Positions 51,401-57,929 of a stretch of DNA of 64,000 nt are shown here, one piece after another. Location of the stretch: positions 248,001-312,000 of the forward strand of contig OZ024935.1 in NCBI GenBank assembly GCA_964017235.1. Direction: 5' to 3'. The notes under the pieces are model-generated. The model was given only the letters and a program-made list of their open reading frames with translations, searched no databases and was not told where the DNA came from. The stretch is from Sabellastarte sp. h YS-2021. Lineage: Eukaryota > Annelida > Polychaeta > Sabellida > Sabellidae. The position numbers were made by a program, and so were the translations under genes. Numbering within the stretch: position 1 is the first letter of the stretch; every line of letters begins with the position of its first letter.

Positions 51401-54400
51401 CCCTGCTTGGAAACAGATCAAAGACAAGCAGCAGGCTAGGAAAGGTCGTGGCAAGGCCTCAACTTTTACACAGAAACCTGCCAAGGGGTTCAAGTCTCAT
51501 AAATGACAATCACTGTATATTTCCAGTGACCGGTCAGAAGAACTCTGTACTTATTACCGGTCAGGGAGACTTGAACCCAGCACCAGTGGTGTCAGAGAAC
51601 AGCAAAGTGACTTTAAATTTCAATGTAGACTCTCATGTTGCAAATGCTCATATTGTCACCGGGTTGCCACAAAGGAAAGGCGTAAATCCCACCTTTTGTC
51701 AACTGTACACAGAAATAAAATATGTGAAAAAGGTTTCTTGTGTAGGTCACTTGTGTTGTGTAAATCTTGTCACCAATGCCCAACATGCTGTTATAGATCC
51801 TCCTGTAGGGGTGAGGTTAAACCAGTGTTGGGAGAAATGGGAGGCCTTGGGTTCGAGTCCTAAAGTAGTCACCATACTGAAGGAGGGTTATACTCTTCCG
51901 TTCCGGTTCAGACCTCACTTAACAAGGTCACCGACTGTAATAAGCAACTACCACAATCCAACCAAACAGTCCTTCCTTGTGGAGGCACTGCATCAGCTGA
52001 TAAACAAAAATGCAGTCGAACCGGTTGAAAACCCAAACTCACTGGGGTTTTACAACCGGCTATTTTTGGTACCCAAACCCAACAACCGGTGGAGACCGAT
52101 TCTGGACTTGAGCATCTTGAACACCTTTTTGAACACAGAGTCGTTCAAGATGGAGACTCCAGAGACAATAAGAACCTCCCTACAGTCAGGGGAGTGGGTC
52201 ACATCCATAGATTTCAAAGACGCATACTTCCACATACCAATTCACAGTCAGTCCAGGAAGTACATGCGTTTTCACCTCCAGGGTCGGTCCTACCAGCTCA
52301 AAGCCCTTCCCTTTGGCCTGTCCACAGCCCCCATGGAGTTCACAGTGGTCACCAAAGAGGTCAAACTCATGGCACTTCAAAAGGGTATAAGGATCCACCA
52401 GTACCTAGACGACTGGCTGGTGAGAGCCTCTACCCACGACACCTGTCTCCAGCATACTCAAACCCTAATCACACTGTGCCAGGAACGAGGGTGGCTGGTG
52501 AAGAGGGAAAAATCAGAACTGGTCCCACAGCAGGTCTTCAACTTCGTAGGTTACCAGTTCGACCTGAAAGAGGGCAGGGTCAGACCAATAGAGGAACGTT
52601 GGCAGACCTTGACAGACAAGATCAGATCAATACTGTCGGATCCGGTATGCCCGGTCCGGAAATTCATGTCCCTCACAGGGCTACTCACAGCAACAGAAAA
52701 ACAAGTCCACTTAGGGCGACTACACATGAGACCCATACAGTGGCACTTGAAAAACAACTGGAGGGTCCCAGAATCACTGAAAAAGGTGATACCGGTTCCC
52801 AAGTCCCTCCACCCCCATCTAAGGTGGTGACTGGAGGAAAGCAATGTGCTACTAGGTCAACCATTACACCCTTTAAAACATGCTCTGCAGATCTTTACAG
52901 ACGCATCAAACGAAGGGTGGGGTGCTCACTTGGACGACCACACTGCAAGAGGAACTTGGTCCCTCCCAGAGAGCAAGTTACACATAAACCACTTAGAGCT
53001 AAAGGCTGTATTTCTAGCTCTAAAAGAGTTTCGAACCCTGGTCTGCAACAAGACAGTGTTGATAGCTACAGACAACACAACAGTGGTTGCCTATATCAAC
53101 AAAGAGGGGGGGATGAAGTCGGGGTCACTGTGTGCCCTACTGTGGAGAATCCTGTTCTGGTGCACCAGACAACAGGTAACCCTCAGGGCACGTCACATCC
53201 CCGGCCGGCTGAACGTGATAGCCAACAAGCTATCCAGACTTGGCCAGACCATTCAAACAGAGTGGTCACTTCATCCAGCAGTGTTCCAAGATGTATGCTC
53301 AAGGTGGCACCAGCCACAAGTGGACCAGGTTCAACAACAAACTGCCACAGTTTGTGTCACCGGTTCCAGACCCCCAGGCTTGGGCAGTGGATGCACTCAG
53401 CCTCTCCTGGGAGGACCTGGGCCCATACGCCTTCCCACCGGCAGCCATCTTGGGCAAAGTGGTGGAGAAGCTCCAGGACTACCCCTGCAACAGAATAATT
53501 CTGATTGCTCCAGGGTGGCCCAACATGCCCTGGTTTTGGGACCTCGTGGCAATGTCAAGCCAGATCCCACTGTGTCTGCCTTGCATACCAAACCTAGTGT
53601 CTCAGCCCTTCAACCAGGTCCTTCACAGGAACCTGTCGAATCTGAACCTACATGCCTGGCTCCTAGAGCCTCAGCAATCAAGGAGCAAGGCTTCTCTGAG
53701 GCAGTGGCAGCACGAATTGAGGCTCCTCAAAGAAGATCAACCAGATCTGTCTATGAGGCAAAGTGGACCATTTTTACAAAGTGGTGCCTCAGTAATCGGG
53801 TGGACTTCAGGGCACCACCTTTGAAAGCCATTGCTGACTTCCTCCTGCACTTGTTTCAGGACAAGAAGTTGCAACCAGGCACTATTGATGGCTACAGATC
53901 AGCCATTGCTGACAAACTGGGCAATTCCACCATTAATGTCAGCAAGGATGAAAATCTCACTCGTCTCCTGGATAGTTTCCATAGAGACAGACCCAAGGGC
54001 AGGAGGGGCATACCCTCCTGGAACCTTTATCTGGTGTTTCACCAGCAGAGAAAGGCTCCCTTTGAACCCCTAAAAGAGGCCTCCTTGAAACATCTGACCT
54101 TCAAGACTGTTTTCTTGTTGGCCTTAGGTTCTGGTAAACGCAGGAGTGAGATCCATGCTTGGTTACATAAGAACATCGGACACCAGTCAGACTGGTCTAA
54201 GGTGTCTTTGTACCCCTCACCCAGCTTCCTATCCAAGAACCAGCTGGCTAAGGAAGGTCCAGATAGTGTGGCTCCAGTGGTCATTCCAGCCCTGGCACCA
54301 TCTCTGGATAGGTCACTCAAGGGTGACAGGTTCCTATGTCCAGTTAGAGCCCTGCGCTACTACTTGGACAGGACTGCAGATCTCAGGCAGAATAAAGAGC

Positions 54401-57400
54401 TAGTCTTTGTCTCCTTCAAGAAGGGCTTTGACAAAGACATCTCACCTGCCACCATCTCCTCATGGATTAAACAGACTGTGATTCTGTGCTATGAGCTCTC
54501 GGACCAGGAGGCCCTCACCTTACATCAGGTTAAAGCCCATGATGTTAGGGCCTTTGCTGCCTCTAAGGCTTTCCAATCAGGGATCTCCTTAGATCAGATC
54601 TTGTCAGCCTGTCACTGGAAGTCTCACAACACCTTCACCCAATTCTATTTGAAGGATGTTGCCTGGGCTGACTCAGAGCTTTTCCACCTGGGACCTGTAG
54701 TGGCTGCCCAACAGGTGCACCACCAGGCCCAGAAGTGAGGAGATATTGTATATATGTAAATATGTACATATTGTAAATATGTTAAATATGTACATAATGT
54801 AAATATTTGATGTACATATATTTTCAAAAAAAAAAAAAAACAAAAAAACTGTGACTTGCTTCCCTTGGGAAGTTTATTTCTTCTGGGACTGAACTCATCC
54901 CCTCTCTCTCTATCTTTCCCTTCTCAGACCGACCCTAGAAGAAAAAGGGGGGGGGGGGCAACGTCGGTAGACTCTTGGTTAGCCGGTGAGTTGGTGGCCG
55001 ACCTTGACGTGCCAGGGTTCTCTGACCCTAGGTCAAATGGGCCTGTACAATTTTGTTTGTTATGAGTTCACATAAGTCCCTAGCTGCTTACCCGCCTACC
55101 AAGCGGTAGTTATTCAGCAATTGTCCATTGGATAGGATGTATTAACGCAATAAAATTGCAAATTTAATAAGTAAATGAAATTTTTATAAGTTAATACCCT
55201 ATCCAATGGACAGGCAAGGCCCACCCAACCGGCCCCGCTATCAGCTTACTAGGGGTCTTACTAGGATTAGACATGAAAAAGATGCTATGACGTCACGTTG
55301 TCTAGACAGGAAGAGGAGGTACGATGCGCCACCTGGCGAATGCACTCTCCTGACCGGTCCTGCTGGTATTATATACAGGACGTCTTTTTCTGGCGTTTGG
55401 CGGGACCGGTCGCGCCGACCGGTAAAGCAATTGTCCATTGGATAGGATGTATTAACTTATAAAAATTTAATTTACTTATTAAATTTGCAATTTTTAAGGG
55501 TTAATTGGAATAAAGGAGGTTTAGTGAATACAGGCCCTGCTTTGTTTACTTATGCATCTAGCCTGTCAGTATTTCAGCTTCACACTCACTCAATGATCAT
55601 TCATCATTCATCATATGTGTGTCAGTATGCTAGAGGGTAGAACTAATTATCTGTCATCAGTTAAAATACCTGAAAAATCAGTGTTTTACCAGAATGCTCA
55701 AAAAGCCAGCATGTGTAAGAGTACATTATGTAAAGTGAATATTTGTTTGTTTATTTGGGGTTTTACGTCGTTTTCAACACTGTACAGGTCATATCACGAC
55801 GGGTAGTTGGAAGGGCAGAGGAAACCAGTACATATAGTTCGCTAGGGTTGTGTACTGTAAACTGCCGACCAACGGCAAGCAACTACCAGCTTTCCCACTT
55901 ACGGCCATGACGGGGATCGAACCCCGGCCGCAGAGGTGGGAGGCGAGAGTGTTACCACTCTGCCACCGTGGCCCCCTAAAGTGAATATTAATCGTGCAGA
56001 GTCAAAGTTTTACCTAGTTACAAAGGAACTTGAGTCTTTAGAAAGGCTAATTATCAATCTGCGCCTGCACAGACAGGCCTTTTTTGCAAACAAAAATAAG
56101 TTAAAAATCCAGTGGTTTTAATACTGTAAACAGTACTAAACACACATGGTGAATCAGGACTACACATGACATCACATCTGTTTCTTGTCACAAAAGCAGG
56201 AAATGGAGGCAATAGAAAATTTTACAAAGAAAGTGTGGTGTTTAAACACATTTTGTGGGGGATATGAAATAAACTTACCACAATAAATATGCCACATTAT
56301 TTTATTATTAACAAGTGCATAATATAAAACATTATTTGTTAAATGTTGAAAGTGTGATATGTGACATTATTCTGCCTTGCATAAATTTTCTGTTTTCAGG
56401 ACACAGAGAAAAGTTCTGTAGCATTTCAGCCATTTTCACCGACACACAGCAGCGAGAATGAGGAGGAACATAGGCCAGAGGTAATGTGAAACCAGGGGGT
56501 AATGTGAAACCAGGAGGTAATATGAAACCAGGAGGTAATGTGAAACCAGGAGGTAATGTGAGATGACAAGGTAAATGTGAAATAAAGTCATGTGAAACAA
56601 AGAGGTCATGTGACATATGAAAGTGATACATCCAATCATAAGGTTATAAGAAAGAAGAAGGTAATCTTAAACAACACTGGTAATGTGAAACAAGATAGTA
56701 ATATGAACGATGTAAAAAGTTGGAAACCATGGAGTAATGTGAAACTAGACGATAATGTGAAGCCATGAGGTAATATGAAACAAGAAGGTAATGTTACATG
56801 TGGAGGCAATGTGAAACACTATGGTTATGTGAAACCACAAAGTCTTGTTAATCCATGAGATCATATGAAACAAGATAGTGATGTGAAGTAATGAGGTAAT
56901 TTGGAACTGGCGTAAATGTGAAATCAGTAACTGTAAACACGAGTGATGCCAGTCTGTTTGTAAACGAGTGTTTTGTGAAGACATCATAAAATTGTGCTTT
57001 GTACTTTTTAATGTGAGATTGATATGTGAAACATGGGAAAGACCTTCATTAGTGAAAATATTTGGTGTGAGTTACATTGAATTATATCAATAAGGTTGTC
57101 AGTGCTCTATTACATGCATTGATGTTTTTATGTAGTTATTACATTGAGACTTGTGAATGCTCTATTCCATATAATGTGGTTTTTATGTAGTTATTACATT
57201 GAGACCTGTGAATGCTGTATTCCATATATTGTGGTTTTTATGTAGTTATTACATTGAGACTTGTGACTGCTCTATTCCACATAATGTGTTTTTTATTTAG
57301 TTATTACATTTAGACTTGTGAATGCTCTATTCCATATAATGTGGTTTTTATGTAGTTATAACATTGGTATATCTACCTGTTTCAGTCTGGCAAGCCAAGA

Positions 57401-57440
57401 ATGAAAGGTCTCTACGAAAGTTTTATCAGCTCAAAGCCAA
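15342..57440 (+). CDS. NELFE: NELF-E, 5' six coding exons (gene continues past window)
   Basis: Negative elongation factor E is a subunit of the nuclear NELF complex (A, B, C/D, E), which with DSIF holds RNA polymerase II in promoter-proximal pause. The N-terminal part binds NELF-B and the C-terminal RRM binds nascent RNA. Exons are 15342-15422, 39279-39351, 46465-46520, 47635-47694, 56400-56480 and 57386-57440. All have AG/GT borders and they join in one frame for about 135 codons. The product opens with MVYMTFPHNLTEEEKKLQ and KFAELRKK, like vertebrate NELF-E (M-x-PPGLSEEEEALQKKF). It continues with NTEQAKKLFRSG (human TEQAKQLVKSG), TFKRS (human GFKRS), FQPFSP (human FQPF) and KGLYESFISS (human KSLYESFVSS). 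The RRM and RD-rich parts should lie beyond 64000. Introns are packed with mobile elements. Identification is by remembered family sequence, not a search. Confidence 0.9.
15596..15850 (+). repeat. 54-bp direct repeat pair
   Basis: The block around 15616-15670 (CCAGTCTACTTTTCATCTGC, then AAACGTGATTAATTTCATTA) recurs at 15791-15845 with about three changes, 175 bp downstream. Function unknown. It is probably a local tandem duplication inside intron 1. Confidence 0.8.
16330..17835. repeat. 21-bp minisatellite, with inverted units at its left end
   Basis: Units such as CTTGTGGGAACAACTTAGTAT and CTTGTGGGAATGACTTGCTAT repeat about 50 times from 16690 to 17830. At 16340-16400 degenerate units read in the opposite direction (CCACAAGATACTTCATTCC type), with mixed copies between. 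The unit is 21 bp, so both strands keep long open frames (for example 17914-17357 minus). These frames are repeat by-products and not genes. Confidence 0.9.
17880..18410. repeat. diverged inverted repeat pair
   Basis: The block at 17890-17960 (CATGTAGGAAGGGACATTGC, then TTAGGGGTTGTAGGTGTGCA) faces an inverted counterpart at about 18300-18400 (CACACCTACATCCCCTAGCC), with about 340 bp between them. Flanking TGACCTT-rich sequence matches too. It looks like the degraded ends of a fold-back or TIR element. Confidence 0.55.
18425..18515 (-). mobile_element. diverged palindromic MITE fragment
   Basis: On the minus strand it opens GGGGCCATATTCACAAAGAG and contains a self-complementary GTCTGAGAC-rich interior. 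The end resembles that of the MITE at 14389. The second arm is degraded. Confidence 0.5.
18740..19420 (-). repeat. inverted partial copy of the 150-bp TGACCTTGAAGG repeat block
   Basis: Minus-strand sequence matches the block at 30980-31640. Shared pieces are the GACCTTGAAGGAGGGGTCCA-type word, the CATGATTTCCTA word, the ATAAGCGAGTTATA word and the outer region with NATGGCCNCC (19205-19240 versus 31015-31040). It ends in a perfect hairpin at 19393-19420 with 12-bp arms GTATCCACCGGA and loop TACT. A terminal hairpin is a feature of rolling-circle elements, but this copy is partial. Confidence 0.6.
19421..19965 (+). mobile_element. DIRS element 3' fragment
   Basis: This corresponds to the segment after the recombinase gene in the DIRS element at 49389-55490. 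It shows the GACTTGCTTCC-TTGGGAA block, the internal complementary region (CAATTGTCCATTGGATAGG ... ATACCCTATCCAATGGACC) and part of the right inverted terminal repeat with GATGCTATGATGTCACACTG. Only the tail is present. It is a fossil fragment of a third copy and is diverged from the other two. Confidence 0.8.
20300..20390 (-). repeat. tRNA-like SINE debris
   Basis: On the minus strand a T-arm-like CTGGGTTTGATTCCCAG (about 20340-20356) lies upstream of a box-A-like TAGCTCAGTGACAGAGC (about 20307-20325). The order is reversed compared with a tRNA, so this is not a tRNA gene. It fits the junction of two tRNA-related units or a rearranged SINE. Confidence 0.4.
20616..21632 (+). repeat. 5' LTR of the young Gypsy element
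   Basis: 1017 bp, starts TGTTACATAT and ends GTGACCGTAACA, so the termini TGTTAC and GTAACA are inverted. A TATA-like GTATATAAGG lies near 20957 and an AATAAA near 21539, so promoter and polyadenylation signals are plausible. The 3' part has reiterated GGACAGATCACAGAATA-like words (about 21300-21420). Confidence 0.95.
21640..21657 (+). other. primer-binding site, tRNA-Pro type
   Basis: TGGGGGCTCGTCCGGGAT, seven bases after the 5' LTR, is the same 18-mer as the tRNA-Pro primer site known from murine leukaemia virus. It would pair with the 3' end of tRNA-Pro to start minus-strand DNA synthesis. Confidence 0.9.
21753..23350 (+). other. gag and protease part of the young Gypsy element
   Basis: The gag region opens MASAKEFVQSPS. 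It has a charged coiled-coil stretch built from a repeated KEELETQAQQR-type unit (about 22020-22190), a capsid-like region with a YRQKFRNYRKQE block, and one CCHC zinc knuckle CHYCKKPGHVMSDC (22899-22940). The aspartic protease follows, with the DTGA active-site motif at 23151-23162. The start at 21753 is the first ATG that aligns with the older copy's gag. Confidence 0.9.
23905..24930 (+). other. integrase part of the young Gypsy element
   Basis: The HHCC zinc-binding module runs from HESPMGGHLG (about 23909) to CKTCHICQ (about 24014-24037). The catalytic core follows with an IDCVGPLP block (first Asp), an SDQGSNF block (second Asp) and a HPESQGALERFH block (Glu). A GPY/F-type module with HGPYKVL is at about 24821-24841. 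The part lies upstream of reverse transcriptase. Confidence 0.92.
25260..26476 (+). other. reverse transcriptase-RNase H part of the young Gypsy element
   Basis: The reverse transcriptase has the LVPKPDGSIRYCTDYRKVN block, the FGMKNSQATFQR block and the catalytic YVDDI (25670-25684). It is followed by the FLGMAGYYRKFC connection and an RNase H domain with VDTSDVGAGAVL (about 26110), a TDHNPL block and the C-terminal KGKDNICADALSR. The coding part ends shortly before the polypurine tract. Confidence 0.95.
26652..26662 (+). other. polypurine tract
   Basis: AAGGGGGGAGG lies directly before the 3' LTR at 26663. This is the usual plus-strand primer position of LTR retroelements. Confidence 0.85.
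26663..27679 (+). repeat. 3' LTR of the young Gypsy element
   Basis: 1017 bp, the same length as the 5' LTR, with about two mismatches, both near its 3' end. Followed by the target duplication ATAC. Confidence 0.95.
28330..30890 (+). repeat. 157-bp satellite array with a 942-bp higher-order period
   Basis: About 17 monomers start with a GAGTAAATCACTTATAACTT-type word, followed by ATTGCATTTAGAG and TTATTCAGCTACTTTTGGG. Mean spacing is about 157 bp. Variant monomers (for example those with TTTTTTCATAGCTACAATAT or ATTTTGTTTCAATATG) recur exactly 942 bp apart (28911 to 29853, 29191 to 30133), i.e. every six monomers, with near identity between about 28820 and 30440. No coding potential. Confidence 0.92.
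31050..31640 (+). repeat. 150-bp repeat block, four copies
   Basis: Four units start near 31062, 31214, 31358 and 31508 with AGTGCTTATAACTCGCTTAT, then GGTTTGGGATGGTAAAC and TTTGACCTTGGACCCCTCC. It is the same block as the inverted copy at 18740-19420. It carries no gene. Confidence 0.88.
31917..32445. other. intron DNA, nothing clear
   Basis: About 0.5 kb between the satellite carrier and the MITE cluster. A short word near 32100 resembles the 90-bp repeat at 18565. No gene. Confidence 0.4.
32446..32630. mobile_element. MITE copy 1, ACTGCTCAGC ends
   Basis: 185 bp with inverted ends: ACTGCTCAGCTAGTGAATTT and CGTCACCTGC on the left, and the reverse complement on the right ending GGCTGAGCAGT. 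The first of three copies of the family in 2.6 kb. It abuts copy 2 directly. Confidence 0.85.
32790..34468. mobile_element. non-autonomous hAT transposon
   Basis: Terminal inverted repeats TAGGGACGTCACGACTA (left) and TAGGGCCGTCACGACTA (right, reverse complement) are flanked by an exact 8-bp target duplication GTACACAT (32782-32789 and 34469-34476). An 8-bp duplication with TAGGG ends is diagnostic of the hAT superfamily. No transposase is present. Most of its length is an inserted solo LTR, and without that it would be about 560 bp. Confidence 0.92.
33035..34148 (+). mobile_element. solo LTR of an unrelated LTR element, inside the hAT
   Basis: About 1.11 kb with inverted termini TGTAAC ... 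GTTACA, a TATA-like CTATAAAAGCAGGG near 33252 followed by a transcribed-looking region, and AATAAATG near 34077 close to its end. No target duplication is evident. CAGGGTAAAACCTG is repeated four times inside. Orientation follows the TATA and AATAAA order. It is unlike the Gypsy LTR at 20616. A fossil, older than the loss of its partner sequence. Confidence 0.6.
34571..34780. mobile_element. TA-flanked MITE, GGCATAAGTT ends
   Basis: About 206 bp. Left end TAGGCATAAGTTG and right end CAACTTATGCCTA, with an inner second inverted word TTGGCCGCCA / TGGCGGCCAA. TA on both sides suggests a Tc1/mariner-type or other TA-targeting element. It separates MITE copies 2 and 3. Confidence 0.8.
34789..35010. 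mobile_element. MITE copy 3 (empty sister of copy 2)
   Basis: 222 bp, with a left part GGCCAGTGAATTTCGTCACC and a right end CACTGGCTGAGCAGT. The site equivalent to the hAT target in copy 2 reads GGTATACATATATG without interruption. Confidence 0.88.
35190..35345 (+). repeat. minisatellite, about 22-25 bp units
   Basis: Around six degenerate units of the GTTCTGATATATACAGGGAA type. Confidence 0.8.
35355..35965 (+). repeat. 82-bp tandem repeat, split by a MITE
   Basis: Four units of the type AATAAACACACTTTTTC, CAACACTTTTATTGAAGTAC and TGACTTTTATCCCACACAAT lie at about 35360, 35445, 35800 and 35880. The gap between the second and third is the MITE at 35517-35725 plus short flanking sequence. Confidence 0.8.
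35517..35725. mobile_element. 209-bp MITE, CTATTATAAAGACCGG ends
   Basis: The left end CTATTATAAAGACCGG is matched inverted at 35710-35725. It interrupts the 82-bp repeat and so is younger than it. TA next to the ends suggests a TA target. Confidence 0.8.
35966..36671. other. intron DNA, nothing clear
   Basis: No supported gene or repeat. Open frames here lack recognisable domains. Confidence 0.4.
36672..36929. mobile_element. 258-bp MITE
   Basis: Left end GGCGCTGTATTCTTCAACAA and right end TTGTTGAACAATACAGCACC form about 24-bp inverted repeats with few mismatches. The inside carries two GTTAGGAA words facing each other. It has no coding capacity. Confidence 0.85.
36930..39050. other. intron DNA, nothing clear
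   Basis: About 2.1 kb of AT-rich intron 1. I see no gene, RNA or structured repeat. The open frames are short and lack known motifs. Confidence 0.45.
39052..39214. mobile_element. 160-bp palindromic MITE upstream of exon 2
   Basis: The arms GAATAGAAATAGACA ... GGGTTATAGGCGATTTTACA and the inverse TGTAAAATCGCCTATAACCC ... TGTCTGTTTCTATATT enclose about 60 bp. Inverted repeats are about 50 bp. Its right end lies about 65 bp before the exon 2 acceptor. Confidence 0.8.
39279..39351 (+). CDS. NELFE: NELFE exon 2
   Basis: Acceptor CTGATAG, donor GTGTGT. Reads KKQLSALRAPKPEQKEQDKD then ALKR and leaves one base (phase 1). It continues the lysine-rich stretch of exon 1, as in vertebrate NELF-E, where KKKALLALKKQ follows the start. 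Sequence similarity is weak here; support comes from phase and splice sites. Confidence 0.75.
39411..45289 (+). mobile_element. DIRS-type tyrosine-recombinase retroelement, older copy
   Basis: About 5.9 kb with inverted terminal repeats: left about 39411-39600 and right about 45060-45289, roughly 90 percent alike. Parts in order: gag-like region about 39830-41720, reverse transcriptase about 42150-42700 with YLDDW, RNase H about 42990-43230, a methyltransferase-like stretch about 43410-43620, and tyrosine recombinase about 43870-44835. It is broken in many places, roughly eight or more. It lies in sense orientation in NELFE intron 2 and starts only 60 bp after the exon 2 donor. Same family as 49389-55490. 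Confidence 0.9.
45733..45960 (+). repeat. lone diverged monomer of the 157-bp satellite
   Basis: ATTGCATTTAGAGCATTTTG, TTACTCAGCTACTTTCTTTG and a preceding TTATAACTCCAAAATG line up with the satellite monomers at 28330-30890. It lies just after the DIRS element in intron 2. Confidence 0.75.
46465..46520 (+). CDS. NELFE: NELFE exon 3
   Basis: Acceptor TTTGTGCAG, donor GTGAGT. With the base left from exon 2 it reads ANEDAADNTEQAKKLFRSG and ends in phase 0. TEQAKKLFRSG matches human TEQAKQLVKSG closely. Confidence 0.92.
46911..47137 (+). mobile_element. tRNA-derived SINE, copy C
   Basis: The head GGGGCCACAGTGGCGTAGTA (box A region) and CAGCGGTTCAAACCCTGG (box B region) are followed by the body word GGTCAGCAGTTTACAG and the 3' part CGTGATATGACCTGTACAGT, with a (AATA)n tail. 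It is more diverged than the copies at 20524 and 55744. It lies in NELFE intron 3 in sense. Confidence 0.88.
47635..47694 (+). CDS. NELFE: NELFE exon 4
   Basis: Acceptor TTGTTTCAG, donor GTATGA. 20 codons, phase 0 on both sides, basic: it opens QIKVKEKKDQQ and ends TFKRSKRQK. TFKRS corresponds to GFKRS in human NELF-E. Confidence 0.9.
48138..55537. mobile_element. TIR element split by the DIRS element
   Basis: The left end GAGCTGTATTCACTAAACCT (48138) is matched inverted by the right end, whose minus strand reads GGGCCTGTATTCACTAAACC (55535 backwards). Inverted, AAAGGA-rich sequence extends over 200 bp on each side (48138-48345 and about 49140-49388 plus 55491-55537). Without the DIRS insert it would be about 1.3 kb. 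No transposase is seen. Ends resemble those of the MITE at 14389. Confidence 0.75.
49389..55490 (+). mobile_element. DIRS-type tyrosine-recombinase retroelement, younger copy
   Basis: 6.1 kb. The inverted terminal repeats (left about 49389-49590, right about 55262-55490) show only about one difference over the roughly 185 bp compared, so it is fairly recent. An internal complementary region (about 55116-55212) joins copies of both ends, the hallmark of DIRS elements that replicate through a circle. Parts: gag-like region about 49695-51330, reverse transcriptase about 51850-52780 with YLDDW (52402-52416), RNase H about 52890-53110 with FTDASNEGWG, a methyltransferase-like stretch about 53290-53560, and tyrosine recombinase about 53750-54738 with KRRSEIHAW, HDVR and the final FYLKD tyrosine (54646-54648). 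Broken in several places, roughly four to six. No target duplication, as known for the family. Confidence 0.93.
55744..55976 (-). mobile_element. tRNA-derived SINE, copy B
   Basis: A minus-strand copy with a 13-bp target duplication TAAAGTGAATATT (55731-55743 and 55977-55989). Box B GGTTCGATCCCCGTC lies at about 55925-55911. It is unsplit and provides the uninterrupted version of the site where the Gypsy element sits in copy A (CAGTACATATAGTTCG here). Confidence 0.93.
56400..56480 (+). CDS. NELFE: NELFE exon 5
   Basis: Acceptor CTGTTTTCAG, donor GTAATG. 27 codons, phase 0 on both sides: opens DTEKSSVAFQPFSPTHSSE and ends NEEEHRPE. FQPF matches the conserved PTFQPFQRS block of human NELF-E. 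The donor is the first unit of a minisatellite. Confidence 0.92.
56480..56935 (+). repeat. 18-bp minisatellite growing from the exon 5 splice donor
   Basis: The exon's last G plus the donor form GGTAATGTGAAACCAGG. Near-perfect 18-bp units follow (GGTAATGTGAAACCAGGA) at about 56480, 56498, 56516, 56534 and 56552. More degenerate GTAATGTGAAAC and GGTNATATGAAAC words run to about 56935. Each good unit repeats a potential 5' splice site. Confidence 0.88.
57075..57370 (+). repeat. 55-bp tandem repeat in intron 5
   Basis: Four to five units of GTTATTACATTGAGACTTGT, GAATGCTCTATTCCATATAA and TGTGGTTTTTATGTA, ending just before the exon 6 acceptor tract. Confidence 0.9.
57386..57440 (+). CDS. NELFE: NELFE exon 6
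   Basis: Acceptor CCTGTTTCAG, donor GTAAGT. Reads SGKPRMKGLYESFISSKP and ends in phase 1. KGLYESFISS is nearly the human KSLYESFVSS and is the strongest single match. No later exon is visible before 64000. Confidence 0.95.
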
Positions 57441-57639
57441 GTAAGTACCACGGTATCTGACATCAGTTGACTGCAGACTTTCTGTAAAATAAATCTGAAA
57501 CTTCTGTAGCAGTAATATCAATGCCAGAAATACTCAACAGCCCTCATCATAGTTCAGGTTGAAAAAACAGTCTTTTTGAAGGCTCAATAAGAGGTGAATC
57601 TCTGGTGACTGTATTTTGTTTGCACAAGTGACACTATAA

Positions 57640-57730
57640 ACGTGTCAATGTGATCATGTCACTGTGAACATGCCACTATAAACATGTCACTGTGATTATG
57701 TCACTGTGAACATGTCATTATAAACACCTT
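57640..57730 (+). repeat. short minisatellite
   Basis: Units of ATGTCACTGTGAACATG and ATTATAAAC type repeat four to five times in intron 6. Confidence 0.7.
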
Positions 57731-57929
57731 CCTATATTTTCCTTTGTACTAATTAAGTATCCCTGAAAGGGTGCTTATTTCCTCTAATTTTTGATGTCAC
57801 AGTGTTCATGTCATTCAACCAGCATTTAAGGTTTATTTCATGTTAGCTCTTCATGTCACTGTCTAAATTGCATCTGTACATATACCTGTGTTTAGTTCCC
57901 TCGGTAAAACATTACTTATAGTGTCTGTA

